Source: Abelmoschus esculentus (Eukaryota; Streptophyta; Magnoliopsida; Malvales; Malvaceae). From it: DNA of 64,000 nucleotides. The notes under the pieces are model-generated. The model made no database searches. It saw only the letters and a program-made list of their open reading frames with translations, and was not told where the DNA came from. The position numbers and the translations under genes are program-made. Positions 13,020-23,964 of the stretch are shown here, in pieces. The stretch lies in contig JAUCBN010000020.1 of the NCBI GenBank assembly GCA_035048815.1, forward strand, positions 18,753,001 to 18,817,000, written 5' to 3'. The number at the start of each line of letters is the position of its first letter. The stretch's first letter is position 1.

Positions 13020-14201
13020 TCAAGATTGAGGTTTCTCCCATTTAAGGGGCTTCACAATTTCCCAGGTGAAGTCTGGGTCGTCCCTTCCAAAATGTCCATA
13101 GGCAGCTGTCTTCAAGAACCGTCCATTGCCACCTCTCTTGAGGTCCAGGTTGATGGTGATCATACCAGGTCTGAAATCAAAGTTCTCCTTTACAATTTGG
13201 AGGATTTCCTTGTCTGGAATCTTTCCAGTTCCGTAGCTGTCGACAAAGACAGATAAAGGCTCGGGCACACCGATGGCGTAGGAGACCTGCACGATGCACC
13301 TACGGGCAAGCCCGTTTGCAACAATGCTCTTGGCTGCCTGCCTTACAATGTAAGCACCACTCCTGTCCACCTTGGTTGGGTCCTTTCCAGAGAAAGCACC
13401 ACCACCATGGGCTCCCCAACCACCGTAAGTGTCAATTATGATCTTACGACCAGTGAGACCTGCATCACCGTGAGGACCACCGATGACAAAGCGGCCAGAT
13501 GGGTTGAGGTGGAAGATTGTCTTCTCATCAAGATACTTCTCAGGAATGACAGGCTTGATAACATGCTCTTTGAGGTCAGCGGCAATTTCATCATTTGTAA
13601 CAGTCTCATCATGCTGGGTGGAGATGAGGACCGTGTGAACACGAACCGGAACCATAGCACCATTATCGTTGTAGTATTCAACGGTAACCTGGGTTTTACC
13701 ATCAGGCCTTAGCCAGGCGCAGGTGCCATTCTTCCTAACCTCAGTAAGACGTGCTCCAAGCTTAGTTGCAAGGACATGGCTAAGGGGCATGAATTCTGGG
13801 GTTTCGTCAGTGGCATAACCAAACATATGGCCCTGGTCACCAGCTCCGATATCTTCTGGGCGCTTCGTGAAGTGGCCATGGACACCCTGGGCAATATCAG
13901 GGCTCTGCTGCTCGATATTGACCAAGACTTTGCACTTGTCAGCATCAAGACCCACATCATCAGAAATAAATCCAATGGAGCGGCAAGTGTCGCGAACAAT
14001 CTTCTCATAGTCTACATTGGCTTTGGTGGTGATTTCTCCAAACACCATGACCATGTTAGTCTTAGAGCATGTTTCACAGGCAACCTTGCTGTCAGGGTCC
14101 TGGGCAAGGCAGGCGTCCAGCACAGCATCAGAGATCTGGTCACAGAGCTTGTCTGGGTGACCCTCGTTGACAGACTCAGATGTGAACAGAAAAGTCTCCA
14201 T
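13020..14201 (-). CDS. SAMS: S-adenosylmethionine synthetase (methionine adenosyltransferase), 393 aa
   Basis: Makes S-adenosylmethionine from methionine and ATP in the cytosol; this feeds methylation, ethylene and polyamine synthesis. The single coding exon starts METFLFTSESVNEGHPDK and has the family length. Signatures seen are GHPDKLCDQ, the hexapeptide GAGDQG (residues about 119-124) in GAGDQGHMFGYATDE, and the glycine-rich GGGAFSGKD. A longer open frame to 14216 begins with GTG inside the leader intron, so the ATG at 14201 is the start. The 5' UTR is split by an intron at 14211-14857. The 3' UTR extends toward about 12700-13019. Identification is certain; which paralogue it is cannot be said. 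Confidence 0.98.
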   Translation of the reverse strand: METFLFTSESVNEGHPDKLCDQISDAVLDACLAQDPDSKVACETCSKTNMVMVFGEITTKANVDYEKIVRDTCRSIGFISDDVGLDADKCKVLVNIEQQSPDIAQGVHGHFTKRPEDIGAGDQGHMFGYATDETPEFMPLSHVLATKLGARLTEVRKNGTCAWLRPDGKTQVTVEYYNDNGAMVPVRVHTVLISTQHDETVTNDEIAADLKEHVIKPVIPEKYLDEKTIFHLNPSGRFVIGGPHGDAGLTGRKIIIDTYGGWGAHGGGAFSGKDPTKVDRSGAYIVRQAAKSIVANGLARRCIVQVSYAIGVPEPLSVFVDSYGTGKIPDKEILQIVKENFDFRPGMITINLDLKRGGNGRFLKTAAYGHFGRDDPDFTWEIVKPLKWEKPQS

Positions 14202-14210
14202 TCTAACGAG

Positions 14211-14857
14211 CTGCACACGTCAGAACGCCAGAGGAAACTCAGTACAATATTCAACAATTGATACTAATTCATACTTTAGTTTTTTATCCAAGATCCAAAA
14301 GACTGGACCAACAGAATTAATTTAAAATCATAAATTTTCCACAAATTTAAAATCACGGCAAATATTGTACCAGTTGGCTGATTTGAATGACGAGTCATAC
14401 ATTTAAAATCAAAGTGGTAAATCCACAACAAAATTAATAAATCTTTATACTCTATTTGAAAGATCGATAATGATATAAGATACTAGGACAATGAAAAAAA
14501 ATACAGATCCAGTAAATCCTACTCAGAACAAAACTAATTTTCCAGTTAATCACAAATTCTATCAAAGTACAAGAAGTCGTCAACTCAAAGCCTACTCTAA
14601 AACATATTGAACTTTTAGCAGTAAAACTTCCATAAATAATCCACAGTCAAACCTTAGAATTTCAAATCTTAACATTTCAAGAATCAAAACACTGAGAAAA
14701 ACCAAAATTAACAGATAGAAAGCAATTCAGTAAAGATTCACTAAAAGAACACTCATCCCCGCTGCTACTACAAACAACAGAGCAAAATCTATGAAAGAAA
14801 ACCACAAAGCTAAAGTAATTAAAAGAAGAAAAGGAATAAAGAAGCTAGAAAATGAAC
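14211..14857 (-). other. 5' UTR leader intron of SAM synthetase
   Basis: Donor CTCAG|GTTCATT at 14857 and acceptor GTGTGCAG|CTCGTTAGA at 14211 leave nine untranslated bases before the ATG. The intron is 647 bp. The upstream exon holds a GA-rich microsatellite at about 14898-14914. Confidence 0.8.
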
Positions 14858-14986
14858 CTGAGACAAAGAATTCCTAGCGGATCTGAGTCTTTGGTTGAGA
14901 GAGAGAGAGAGAGAGGATGTTGAGCGAACCAGGCCTCTAGATTGGCGGAACTCAACGGCACGACGAATTATGGCCTCGAACGCGCC

Positions 14987-14994
14987 TATTTATA
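14987..14994 (-). promoter_or_regulatory. TATA box of SAM synthetase
   Basis: TATAAATA on the minus strand, about 130 bp upstream of the leader-intron donor; transcription would start near 14955-14965. Confidence 0.6.
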
Positions 14995-15009
14995 GAGAAA
15001 ATGGAAGTT

Positions 15010-16702
15010 ACTGGTTACTGGTTTAATCGGTGGGGGATTGGTGGGGTTGGCGAGAGCGAGACATTTGGTTTTCATATATTAAATCATTCTTTTTTATTAA
15101 ATAAAAAAAATCATTGCTTATTGATTTATTAATGGTAATGTTTATGGTTTTATTATGGATTTAACCGGAAAACTTCGGTCACTCACCAACCAGCGCCAGT
15201 GTTTCGGCTTGAGCAGCTTGCCTCTGGCGACTGGCTTGGTAGTGGATCCCGGCAATATGATTGGCCAAAAGATTTCTATTATTTTGCTGTGGTCCATACT
15301 TTATTTAATATTGGAATTCATCGATCTTCTATGGTCATTTTAAAATATATATATCATGAATTATAATATTATAAAAATAAGAGATTAACAAGCTATAAAT
15401 AATTAATTTAAACTTGTAACAAGTTTATTTTTAATTTTACAATGATGATTTATATTAAATTGAATTTGGCAAAAGATTCAACAATAGACTAATTATTTTC
15501 TCAAAGCAATACATATAAAAATATATTAGAATTAAAATTAATCATGATACAATTACAAAATTAATTATTATAAAGCACATTCAAATTAATAATTAAAACT
15601 AAATCTAACGAATCATTTTAATAGAAGAGATGATAAAATAATATTTATTCATACATAATTTTAATTTTTTTATAATATATATCTTGGGAACAACATAATT
15701 AAAATCGAATTTCTTAAAATAAAAATTATTCATCTTATTAAGAAAAAAATCAATTTTTAAAATTCTAATTAATATCTATTCATAAAAAAATTAAATGAAA
15801 AAACTCGATGATAAATTACTAAATTCAGAGAATCTTCAAATTAAAGTGAAAATTCTCCGCGCTTTCTTGCAGTGCCCTTTTACTTATCACAAGGGTCAGA
15901 AACGAATCTAATAGTAAAACCAGGTTGAAGGAATGAGCTGTGCAAGTACTGGATTACCCATGTGAAATGAGTCGATAATATGATTATCATGGGTGTTACG
16001 GTCCAAAAAAATATCACCGACATTGCACAGACGTATCAAGCGGGGCACCGCCCAATAATTACACCCTTTGATCGGAACACACAGGATATCCAATATATAT
16101 ATATGTCATTTTTATAAATATTTACTCTATAGATCAGATTAATTATTTTGCATAATTTTGGTAAGAACTTAAGTATTATAATAAAATATTTTATTTTAAA
16201 TCTTATTTTAATTTATTTAAATACCAAAGAACTTGAACCGGAATCATTCTTAAATTTTGAAAGCAAATTAACTTAACTTAGCAATCATCCTCTAAATTTT
16301 TTGTTAATCTTTTTTTAAGGATAATTATGTGCCTGTTGTTTCATTTTGGAAAAATTCATTGTCATGTTGAAAACGTGTTCAAAAGGGGGGCGAAAATTCA
16401 CTTCCAAAATTGAGTTGGTCAGTTTTCAACAACCTTAGTATTTCAGTGGTCGTAAATTGATGTCCAAATTCAGAAGTATTAATTATTTTTTAATGTTAAT
16501 CAAGGTTTGGAATTAAGGTAAACTCTCAAGTCTCACCAACCAAAGAAGAGTGTTGAAAACGTAATTAAAGAAGCCAACAAAGCCCAAAGCCGATGGATGA
16601 GGTCGACTCGGTTCGCGGAGGCTCAAGCCACGAAAAATTATTAGGTAGATTCTGTTAAACTTTTTCTTACATGTAATTAGTAGGTGAATATTTATTAGAT
16701 AA
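15010..16702. other. AT-rich intergenic DNA
   Basis: Contains the distal SAMS promoter and otherwise mostly A/T-rich sequence. One less AT-rich island at 15890-16095 is open on the minus strand for 61 codons (starting MDILCVPIKGCNYW). I do not recognise that peptide and do not call it a gene; it could be a fragment of an organellar insertion or of a transposon. Confidence 0.4.
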
Positions 16703-16711
16703 TTATTTAAT

Positions 16712-17614
16712 GGTATAAAGATAATTTTCACCCTTAACGTTTATAATTTTTATCATTTTGACCTTTATTGTTTTTTTGGGATAAATTTAGCACTTCACCT
16801 ATGTCTTTTTAACAAATAACTCATTTTTAACTACCATGATAACTGAACCGTTAAAAATTTAATAATGATGACATATCATATATATGTAATAATATATTTT
16901 AAATGACTTAACATCTAGTATATCAAATATATACACGCGAAATATAGTTTTATTCCAATCTAAAAATATAAAACAATTAAAATTCAAATAAAATATTAAA
17001 AAATAATTTTTTATTCATTAAAAATTAAGTAAATCTAAAACAAAAGGTTACTAAATATTCTCGACCTTAACTACAGTAAAATCAAAATTTTATCTAAAAA
17101 GATATGGACATAATTTGAAAAGAAAGGATTTTGTATAGTTTGTTACTGGTGAATCAAAGATAATGGATTTTGATAATAATCAATTGAATTTTTATTATTT
17201 TAGTTTAGAATTTACGTATTTTAGTTTTAATCTAAATTGGAGTTTTAGGGTTTTATAAAGGTATTTTAGTTTAGTTAGGGTTGAGAATATTTAGTAAATT
17301 TTTGTTTTGGATTTAATTAATTTTTAATATTTTATTTAAATTTTAATTGTTTTATATTTTATAATAAAATAAAATTATATTCTATATATATGCATATATT
17401 TAATAGGTTAGATTCTATGTCATTTAAAATATATTATCATATATATAACATGTTATCATTATTAAATTTTTAACGGTTCAGTTATCATGATAGTTAAAAA
17501 ATGAGTTATTTATTAAAAAGACATAGGTCAAAGGCTAAATTTATCCCAAGAAAAAGAATAAAGGCCAAAATGACAAAAATTATAAACGTTAAATGTGAAA
17601 ATTATCTTTATGCC
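16712..17614. mobile_element. Mutator-like non-autonomous element with long terminal inverted repeats, 903 bp
   Basis: Left end GGTATAAAGATAATTTTCAC and right end GTGAAAATTATCTTTATGCC are inverted repeats that continue inward for roughly 370 bp each (to about 17085 and from about 17240), leaving a spacer near 150 bp. Flanks TTATTTAAT (16703-16711) and TTATTTAAA (17615-17623) match in 8 of 9 bases, fitting the 9-bp target duplication of Mutator-like elements. No transposase is encoded. Confidence 0.8.
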
Positions 17615-17623
17615 TTATTTAAA

Positions 17624-18501
17624 TATAAACTATCCTAATTATTTAAATCATGAATAACGTGGTAAACAAAGTTCACCTAAACAAATGAGCCACGACAAGA
17701 TTATGGGACAAGAAATAAATGGGTGCACGCTGGAATACTTTTTGGTAAACTATTTGTTTAGTGACTCAGTTTTTATTTTATTTCTGTTTTGATCATCAAA
17801 TTATAAAAAATTTCAATTCTATTATTCAGCTTTTAAAATTCTTATAATTTTAATTAAATTCTCTTTTAAAAAATTTAAATATTTTTCATTTAAGTTTAAT
17901 TTAAAAAACATTTAACCATTGAATTAAATTTCTTAACATTACTTATGCTTTATAATTTTAGAAAGTAGTTCTAAAATACTACAGGGATTGGAATCTTAAT
18001 TGTCAAAACTCAAAAGGTTGGTGTGTGTATAAATGCGATGCGACCATAAACGTGCTGAGTCGCCTCCAACGTTTTCTTTTGAATCCCATTGTCCATTCCG
18101 TGATCTACAAATTCAAAGACGAGGTTGTTTTTAGAATAAATTTCTATTTTCCACGACCCATTGCTGAAACTGGACGAAAACTTTGACACAAGTAGTCAAA
18201 GCAGATGCCCTTGGTAAAAGAAAGAAAATTGAATTGTATACGCTTTCGAATTCTACGGTTTTGATCATTTCTTTCGATGTTATCTATCTTTAAGTATGTA
18301 CAAATTTAATTGCGGATTCAGAAATATTTTTAAAAGAAGAAAATTAAATTATATACGCTTTAAAATTTAACTGCGGATTCAGAAAGATAATGGTTGTATA
18401 AGTGTTGATAACCTGGAAATCAAAATTTTCTGATTCTAATGAATGATTTCCTTGGCAGGGTTCCCGCAGTCCCAAAGGATAAAAAAATAATTCAACAACA
18501 T
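17624..18501. other. Intergenic DNA between MULE element and tRNA relic
   Basis: Nothing recognised beyond AT-rich sequence. A short near-duplicate phrase (GAAAATTGAATTGTATACGCTTT / GAAAATTAAATTATATACGCTTT) occurs at about 18227 and 18340, followed in each case by similar sequence, a small local duplication. Confidence 0.4.
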
Positions 18502-18526
18502 TGCGGTGAGCGTGGATCAAACACGC

Positions 18527-18569
<43 letters not shown>

Positions 18570-18574
18570 CCCTC
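18502..18574 (-). pseudogene. tRNA-Phe (GAA), degenerate
   Basis: Minus strand reads as a nuclear plant tRNA-Phe: GGGATAGCTCAGTTGGGAG, anticodon arm CAGACTGAAGATCTG, then the T arm. Two changes argue against function: acceptor position 2 is A instead of C (facing G71), and the T loop reads GTTTGATCC instead of GTTCGATCC, losing the invariant C56. No run of T follows directly on the 3' side. Probably a pseudogene. Confidence 0.8.
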
Positions 18575-18842
18575 TGATACAAACTTGTCAAATGTTACAT
18601 CTTGGTAGGTTAAGAAAACGTAAAATTACTTCTCGGAGGTTCCGGAAATGCCATCTAATTGGTGTATAAAAGTATAAGAGAAATATACCATACAATATTT
18701 TCAACCAATGTTATTCTTTTCAATGGCTTCACCTAGTCCAATCACTGTCACCCTGAATCTTCTTCTAGACCTAAAATCCAAACATGATTCTGTTTGTAGA
18801 ATGAAGAAGTAGGGAAGGATTTGTAGATTTTCTCTTTAATAT

Positions 18843-19200
18843 CATGTCATGTTTGCTGAAAAGGGTTATCCTTTTGAAGCCAATGATCACAAACTCTGCT
18901 GTTAATGTAGCTTTCTGGTTTGACAAGCATGCATTCCTTGTCATATACCAACTTCATAAGTGTAGCACTTGCATAAACGTTACAATTAAACAAAATACTC
19001 GTTGTCCTTCATGCGGTTATAATAGTATAAACAAAAATCTAACTGGTGTGAATCAACAAACAAAGCTTCAGACTCGGGTGATGATGGAGGTTTAGTCAAG
19101 GGACTAGTACCTTACTTGATCATGGATGATCAGGTGGTGATGCCTATGTCAGCTCAATCTATATCCAGTACAGATCATATTTTAACTTTTGTTCTTATGA
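18843..19200 (+). pseudogene. DUF674-like gene relic
   Basis: An open stretch from 18844 contains a CPSCGYN-type cysteine pair, and a second frame from about 19070 reads SGDDGGLVKGLVPYLIMDDQ then VVMPMS. The latter resembles the conserved DUF674 segment of plant proteins of unknown function (FVKG..TYMVMDDL.V.PMS). The two pieces lie in different frames and no complete gene can be built. Read as a decayed fragment with moderate-to-low confidence. Confidence 0.42.
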
Positions 19201-19279
19201 AGTCCATTTAACTATGAGAAGTGATGTTTATAGTTTCAACTTTCAAGGGTGTTCTTCTCGAAATGTTAACTAGCAAGTA

Positions 19280-19555
19280 GCATTGGGCCAAAGCCTTAGC
19301 ATACCTGCAAACAGAGGAATTTCCAAGTTATGGATGCTAGTATTGAAGATGGATACACAGAGGATGCAGTGTTAAAACTTAAAAGCTTGTTATCTCGTTC
19401 TGCAATGCCTGCCTATACCAGAGCGTAAACTGAAGATGCCTGCAGTAGTGAAAGTGCTAGAGCAGCTTCAAGACTACAGCGATGACAAAGGGGCCCCTCG
19501 GAATGCATCGATGTGTAGTTATCATCCAAACGCATGGTATGCTCACTAGAAAAAT
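19280..19555 (+). pseudogene. Receptor-kinase C-terminal relic (possible)
   Basis: Conceptual pieces AKALAYLQTEEFPS, DASIEDGYTEDAVLKL and, in another frame, VVKVLEQLQDYSDDKGAP resemble the end of plant receptor-like kinases (the ..VLKLGLLCS..RP.M..VV..LE.. region). A TAA and a frame change separate them, and no kinase catalytic motifs are nearby. Low confidence. Confidence 0.35.
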
Positions 19556-19863
19556 CCCAATGAGCTCTTCAGTGAATGCATTCCCCAGCCATCTCCATTA
19601 AGTACAGAAAACCTCAGAACAGACTTATTTCAAAGTTTTGACACAATTCAAGCACATGCTCAGTACATCAGCTGATTCAACTCAGTTCAGTTGGGCAAGG
19701 GCAGTAGCATAACTTTCACAGACTGAATGAAAAATAAAACAAAGGCAATAGATTTGTTTCAACTGCTTTCTGTATTATAACATATAAGAACACTCCACAC
19801 ACATCGTAACAGAACTACTAAAAAAAATTCTAAAGGAAAAAGAACTTCTTGCCTTTAAAAAGA

Positions 19864-19935
19864 TTGAAGAGCCAGGTTTCTATCCTGGGACCTGTGGGTT
19901 ATGGGCCCACCACGCTTCCGCTGCGCCACTCTGAA
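19864..19935 (-). pseudogene. Initiator tRNA-Met (CAT), degenerate
   Basis: Minus strand reads CAGAGTGGCGCAGCGGAAGC, then GGGCCCATAACCC with anticodon CAT, matching plant nuclear initiator tRNA-Met. The acceptor stem is damaged: the 3' side reads CTCTTCAA rather than CTCTGATA and no longer pairs with the 5' side, and the T loop has GATAGAAACC in place of GATCGAAACC. Likely a pseudogene. Confidence 0.82.
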
Positions 19936-21395
19936 ATGTTGATCACATTGGATCATTATCATATTTAAATTGTATATTTGTGCATGTATATATTTTTCAA
20001 ACGAAAAAGTTGCATGAGAAAACAGGAAGGGTGATAAAAGTAGCATAGACAAACCATCTTGGCAAAGACCCCCGGCCGTGCTTAATAAGGATTTTAAATC
20101 AGTAACATTTATCCATATATTTCATTTTCCTGATAATGATTTAGGAGTGAATTTGGCACATGGGGTTTTGATTTACTGATTAGATTTGTTTCCAAATTAC
20201 GAATGAGAAACCTAAGAGTAGATACTTAGAAACACTTGACACCAGCATGTCCATGTGTATCCAGAGAGAGGACCAGTAATCTGGACGACTACACGTTTTA
20301 ATGTGAACCAGGATCGATCCCATGGCATTTGTTTCTAGTGTTTCAGATTGAAATTGAAGCAAAGGAAATGCTATGTGAAGTCATAGCTCTTGTTCAGTTT
20401 GCAGGTTTTAGCTGCCTTTGGAAGATTCGAACATCGAGACAAATTTCACCGGGAATGGCGAAGGAGAGTTGGCATTGCAGATGCCCCAAGTGATGGTAGA
20501 CTAGAGACCAGAAGATGGTATTGGATTTCGATACCATGGCCTTAAGAAACTTTTCTGATGTATATATTGGATACTTTGCTGCTGTTGTAACATTGCAAGG
20601 ACTTGCTATAATTTTCAGCTTCATCGTCTTGTAAAAGATGATTTGAGCAGTGGAGCTTTATTTAGACAGATTCTGGCTTTTTTCTAACAGGGTGTGCATT
20701 TAAACCGTAGTCAATATCAACACTTACAATGAAAGTTGTCTTTATGTTCATTTGCAAGGAAAGCAGTACTTTCTTTCAGACAGTACGTTGACATTTTCAT
20801 GTCCATGTTCATATTCTATGTTATTTGGAGCGGATATAAAGATGTAAAACTACGTTACTCAAGTTCAGAAATCTAAGTCAGATATAGATGTGTCTTAACC
20901 AGAGGGGTGTATTTTTTTTCAATCTTTATGTCGATGCTCAAATATGCGTATCCGATACCGTCTTCCAGTCCCGAATCTACCACTACTTTGGGCATCTGCA
21001 ATGGCATCTCTCCCTTCACCATTTTCAGATATGGAATTTGGTATGATTGATAGAGATGCAGAGTTAGATGTGGAAAGAAGTTGCTCATTTTTTATGAACT
21101 GTGGAGGAAAGCAATATCCCACATTCCTAAGCAACAAACAAAGCCCACTCTACCACGTCTTATAAATACAACTATACAAGCTCTTAAGTGCAGGCAAGCA
21201 GGTCAATTTACTCCTTTCACGATGTTTTTTCTCTTCACAAAAGTGTTCTGAATTATTATTTCTCTTTTTAATGTAATTCAGCATATTTTTTGTGAAGAAA
21301 AATTTATGTTGTGAATAAATACTTAATAATAGTTATAAATTACTTCTAATAACAATTTATTTATAAAATTTAAAAGGAGCTAAACAAACCCAAAT
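19936..21395. other. Intergenic DNA, no gene recognised
   Basis: Moderate base composition with scattered short open frames on both strands, none resembling a known protein. The right part, from about 21200, would hold the 3' UTR of the beta-propeller gene. Confidence 0.4.
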
Positions 21396-23360
21396 TCAAT
21401 CAATATCACAATTAATCCACAACGGTTCGTCAAATTCACCGTTGAGTTTTTCTCCAGCATCATTCCCTAAGCACAGGTCTCCCATATGAAGCTCATCCCC
21501 AGAATGCCACGCTGGCGTCCCGTTCTCATATCCATTACACGTCAGCCTCCTCAATCCACTCCCGTCCAACTTCACCACATACAAATCACCATACGGCTGG
21601 AACTGGTTCGGACACGAAACCGGCTCAGCCGTCACGCCGCTTATGTTAGCGGCAAAAACCAGCCATTCTCCATCCGGGCTAAAAAACACGTGGTTGATCC
21701 TCTCCCTGTCCACGTCGCTCGATCCCTTCCGTCCCGCCACGTAAATCCTCCTGAGATCAGAGCCGTCGGGTTTGATCACGTAAATGCTGAAGGCAGCCAC
21801 TTTATCCGGATTGTGCATGTTGGATGAAAACGCTATGAGATCGCCGTTAGGTGACCAACAAGGCATCGTATCAATCCATGGGCCGTCGGTTAATTTACGT
21901 ATACCGCCGTTGAATTCGCCGTTAACGGCGTCGAGTATGTACAAGTTCTTATGTCCAGAACGACCTGAACGGAACACGAGGGACTTCCCGTCGGGAGAGC
22001 AGGACGGGAAGGCGTTATTCCCTGTATCCTCTCGCGTGAGAATCTTTACATCACATGGAACCTCTTCGAGATCACTGTTGAGATCAGAAGGATCAAATTT
22101 GATCCGTGCAATCTGGACTGTTGTTTTAGCTGACTCGAAGATCGGACCCAAGGAAGAGTAAATCACGTATTTTTCGGTTGGGCTCCACGCGTTATAAAAT
22201 GCCACACGGGACTTGATCAAGGTCCATCGTTTAGAGCCGTTTGATTTCACTACGCTAATGCCGCCGTTTTCATCCAAAGCTGGGTTCACGGCTAGGAATC
22301 TACCGTCGGGACTGAAGGAAGGAAATGACCCGTTGCTTCGCAGCATACGTAGATCTTTTATCGGAGACGCAACTGGGTCGAGATGTGGAACCGTCGACTC
22401 GCCCTCAGTCGACTCACCTCTGAATCTGTGGTACCCGAGGGACTCAGAATCGGGGGAGACAAAGGGATTATAATGATGAAAATCCGGGTTCAACAGCTCA
22501 GTCACTGGGTGAAAAGCTTTCATTTCGAGATCGAATATCTCGATATGCCTGTAACGGTTGCCGCGACGCCGCGTCGCGACAGCGATTCTTCTTCCGTCGT
22601 GGAAGGCGGACGGGGTGAAGCAGTGGAGTCCAGGAGGAGTGACACGGACAGGAAGGACTGGGAATTCAGAAAATTCAAGAGGATTTTTTGGAAATTCGAA
22701 CCGGAAAATGCTCCACCATCCATCGTCAGCTTGCCGGTGAAAGAAAATGGTTGAGTCACCAGACCAAGTGGGCCAACCGCCTCTCTCACATACAACCATA
22801 CGGTTTTCCGGATCGGACGATGGAAAAACAACTATATCCGTTTTCAGCTCGTGAAACTCACCTTCCCAAGGACGAGAACCATACGATGCAACGGCTACAA
22901 ATGTCCCAGATTTCGAAACAGCAGGGCTGTAATCAACAACTCCGTGCGGAGACAATCGTGTAATATTTCTTTTACATTGTAGCTCGGTCGAGTAAAGAGC
23001 TGACCAGCTCTTGAAAGGTCGATCAGGCTGTTCATGAGCTGAAATGAAGTAAAGGCGGTGGCTTTTGATGATGGGTCGATCATGGAAGAGCCCGTCGGGG
23101 ACAGATGGTAACTGCTCGAGTTTGGGTGCGCCAGGTCGGGTGAGGTAAATCCGGGGGGATCCCGATCGTTCAGAGATAAAGACGATGGAGTGATCTTCGT
23201 CCAAAAATTGAGCGTTGTAGTTGATGGAAACACCGTCCGTGAGGCGGTGTACAGTACTGGAAATTTTGATGGGAGTTTGAGTAAGATTAACGGTGAAGAT
23301 GTCGAAGCCATACTGCGCCCTCCCGACGGAGGTGAATACGATAGTGCCTTTGGGGTCCAT
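21396..23360 (-). CDS. TolB/DPP6-like beta-propeller protein, 654 aa
   Basis: Single-exon protein of WD40-like/TolB beta-propeller type, of the sort annotated in Arabidopsis as DPP6 N-terminal domain-like. Repeated blade motifs are visible: SPDSESLGYHRF, FSPDGRFLAVNP, CSPDGKSLVFRSGR, WSPNGDLIAFSSN and FSPDGEWLVFAAN, plus PTWSGDSTIFFHR in the first half. The C-terminus ends WINCDID. No peptidase catalytic domain follows, so it is a propeller-only protein; no signal peptide or membrane span is evident at MDPKGTIVFTSVG. Function is unknown. The coding region is clearly less AT-rich than its surroundings. The ATG is the first of the open frame and opens a blade-like strand, so the start is plausible. 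Confidence 0.92.
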   Translation of the reverse strand: MDPKGTIVFTSVGRAQYGFDIFTVNLTQTPIKISSTVHRLTDGVSINYNAQFLDEDHSIVFISERSGSPRIYLTRPGAPKLEQLPSVPDGLFHDRPIIKSHRLYFISAHEQPDRPFKSWSALYSTELQCKRNITRLSPHGVVDYSPAVSKSGTFVAVASYGSRPWEGEFHELKTDIVVFPSSDPENRMVVCERGGWPTWSGDSTIFFHRQADDGWWSIFRFEFPKNPLEFSEFPVLPVRVTPPGLHCFTPSAFHDGRRIAVATRRRGNRYRHIEIFDLEMKAFHPVTELLNPDFHHYNPFVSPDSESLGYHRFRGESTEGESTVPHLDPVASPIKDLRMLRSNGSFPSFSPDGRFLAVNPALDENGGISVVKSNGSKRWTLIKSRVAFYNAWSPTEKYVIYSSLGPIFESAKTTVQIARIKFDPSDLNSDLEEVPCDVKILTREDTGNNAFPSCSPDGKSLVFRSGRSGHKNLYILDAVNGEFNGGIRKLTDGPWIDTMPCWSPNGDLIAFSSNMHNPDKVAAFSIYVIKPDGSDLRRIYVAGRKGSSDVDRERINHVFFSPDGEWLVFAANISGVTAEPVSCPNQFQPYGDLYVVKLDGSGLRRLTCNGYENGTPAWHSGDELHMGDLCLGNDAGEKLNGEFDEPLWINCDID

Positions 23361-23768
23361 TGAGCTGTGTGTGGGAGAGTGAGACTGTGAGGGACGAGGG
23401 TGGAAAAATTCTTAGCTCTAAAGAAGCAACCACTACCAACAAGGGGATAAGAGTCGTGGGTTAGTTTTACTTGTCTGCGTCAGAGGACAGAGCTAACGCA
23501 ACACTGCTGGTCTTATCCACTTTATTTTTTCTTATCATCTTGATTCTTTAAACTCTAACCAACAAAACATCACTTTTTTCTTTTACGATCCTAAACGTTA
23601 ATTTTTTTTGAGAGAACTTAAAATAAAATTAAAATAAAGATATCAAATTTTTATTAAAATATTAAAATTTTAGTATTAATTTTTTATATATTAAAATATT
23701 TATAAAATTAATAAATAATTTTGTATATATTAAAACATATTTTTTATAAGTATTTTGGTTTCTACAAT

Positions 23769-23922
23769 TGGGCTGCTAAGCATATCACTACTTTAGTAGT
23801 CCGCGAACAGCCCAAAACCCCAAAAAGAGGATGGGTAATTACGTACTTTCCCTCTCCACCCCAAAGCTACTCAAAACCCTAATCACACATTCTAACCATC
23901 AGACCTCATTTTGAAACCCTAG
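23769..23922 (+). promoter_or_regulatory. Site II and telo-box promoter elements of ubiquitin-eS31 gene
   Basis: TGGGCT at 23769-23774 and AGCCCA (its reverse complement) at 23809-23814 are site II elements. AAACCCTAA at 23874-23882 and AAACCCTAG at 23914-23922 are telo-box-like. This pairing is the established promoter grammar of plant ribosomal-protein genes. No TATA box is evident. Confidence 0.7.
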
Positions 23923-23964
23923 CCGAAACCCCAAATTTCCTCTGCATCGTCACCCAACATCAAG

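Noticed and set aside
14202..14216. Five-residue N-terminal extension of SAM synthetase
   Set aside because: It starts with GTG inside the leader intron; the acceptor at 14211 removes it and the family begins at METFLF.
13026..14261. Plus-strand open frames opposite SAM synthetase (76-161 codons)
   Set aside because: Shadows of a highly constrained coding exon; no homology.
18502..18574. Functional tRNA-Phe
   Set aside because: Invariant T-loop C56 is changed and acceptor pair 2-71 is lost.
21486..22963. Several plus-strand open frames opposite the beta-propeller gene
   Set aside because: Antisense shadows of the single long exon, without initiation context or recognisable domains.
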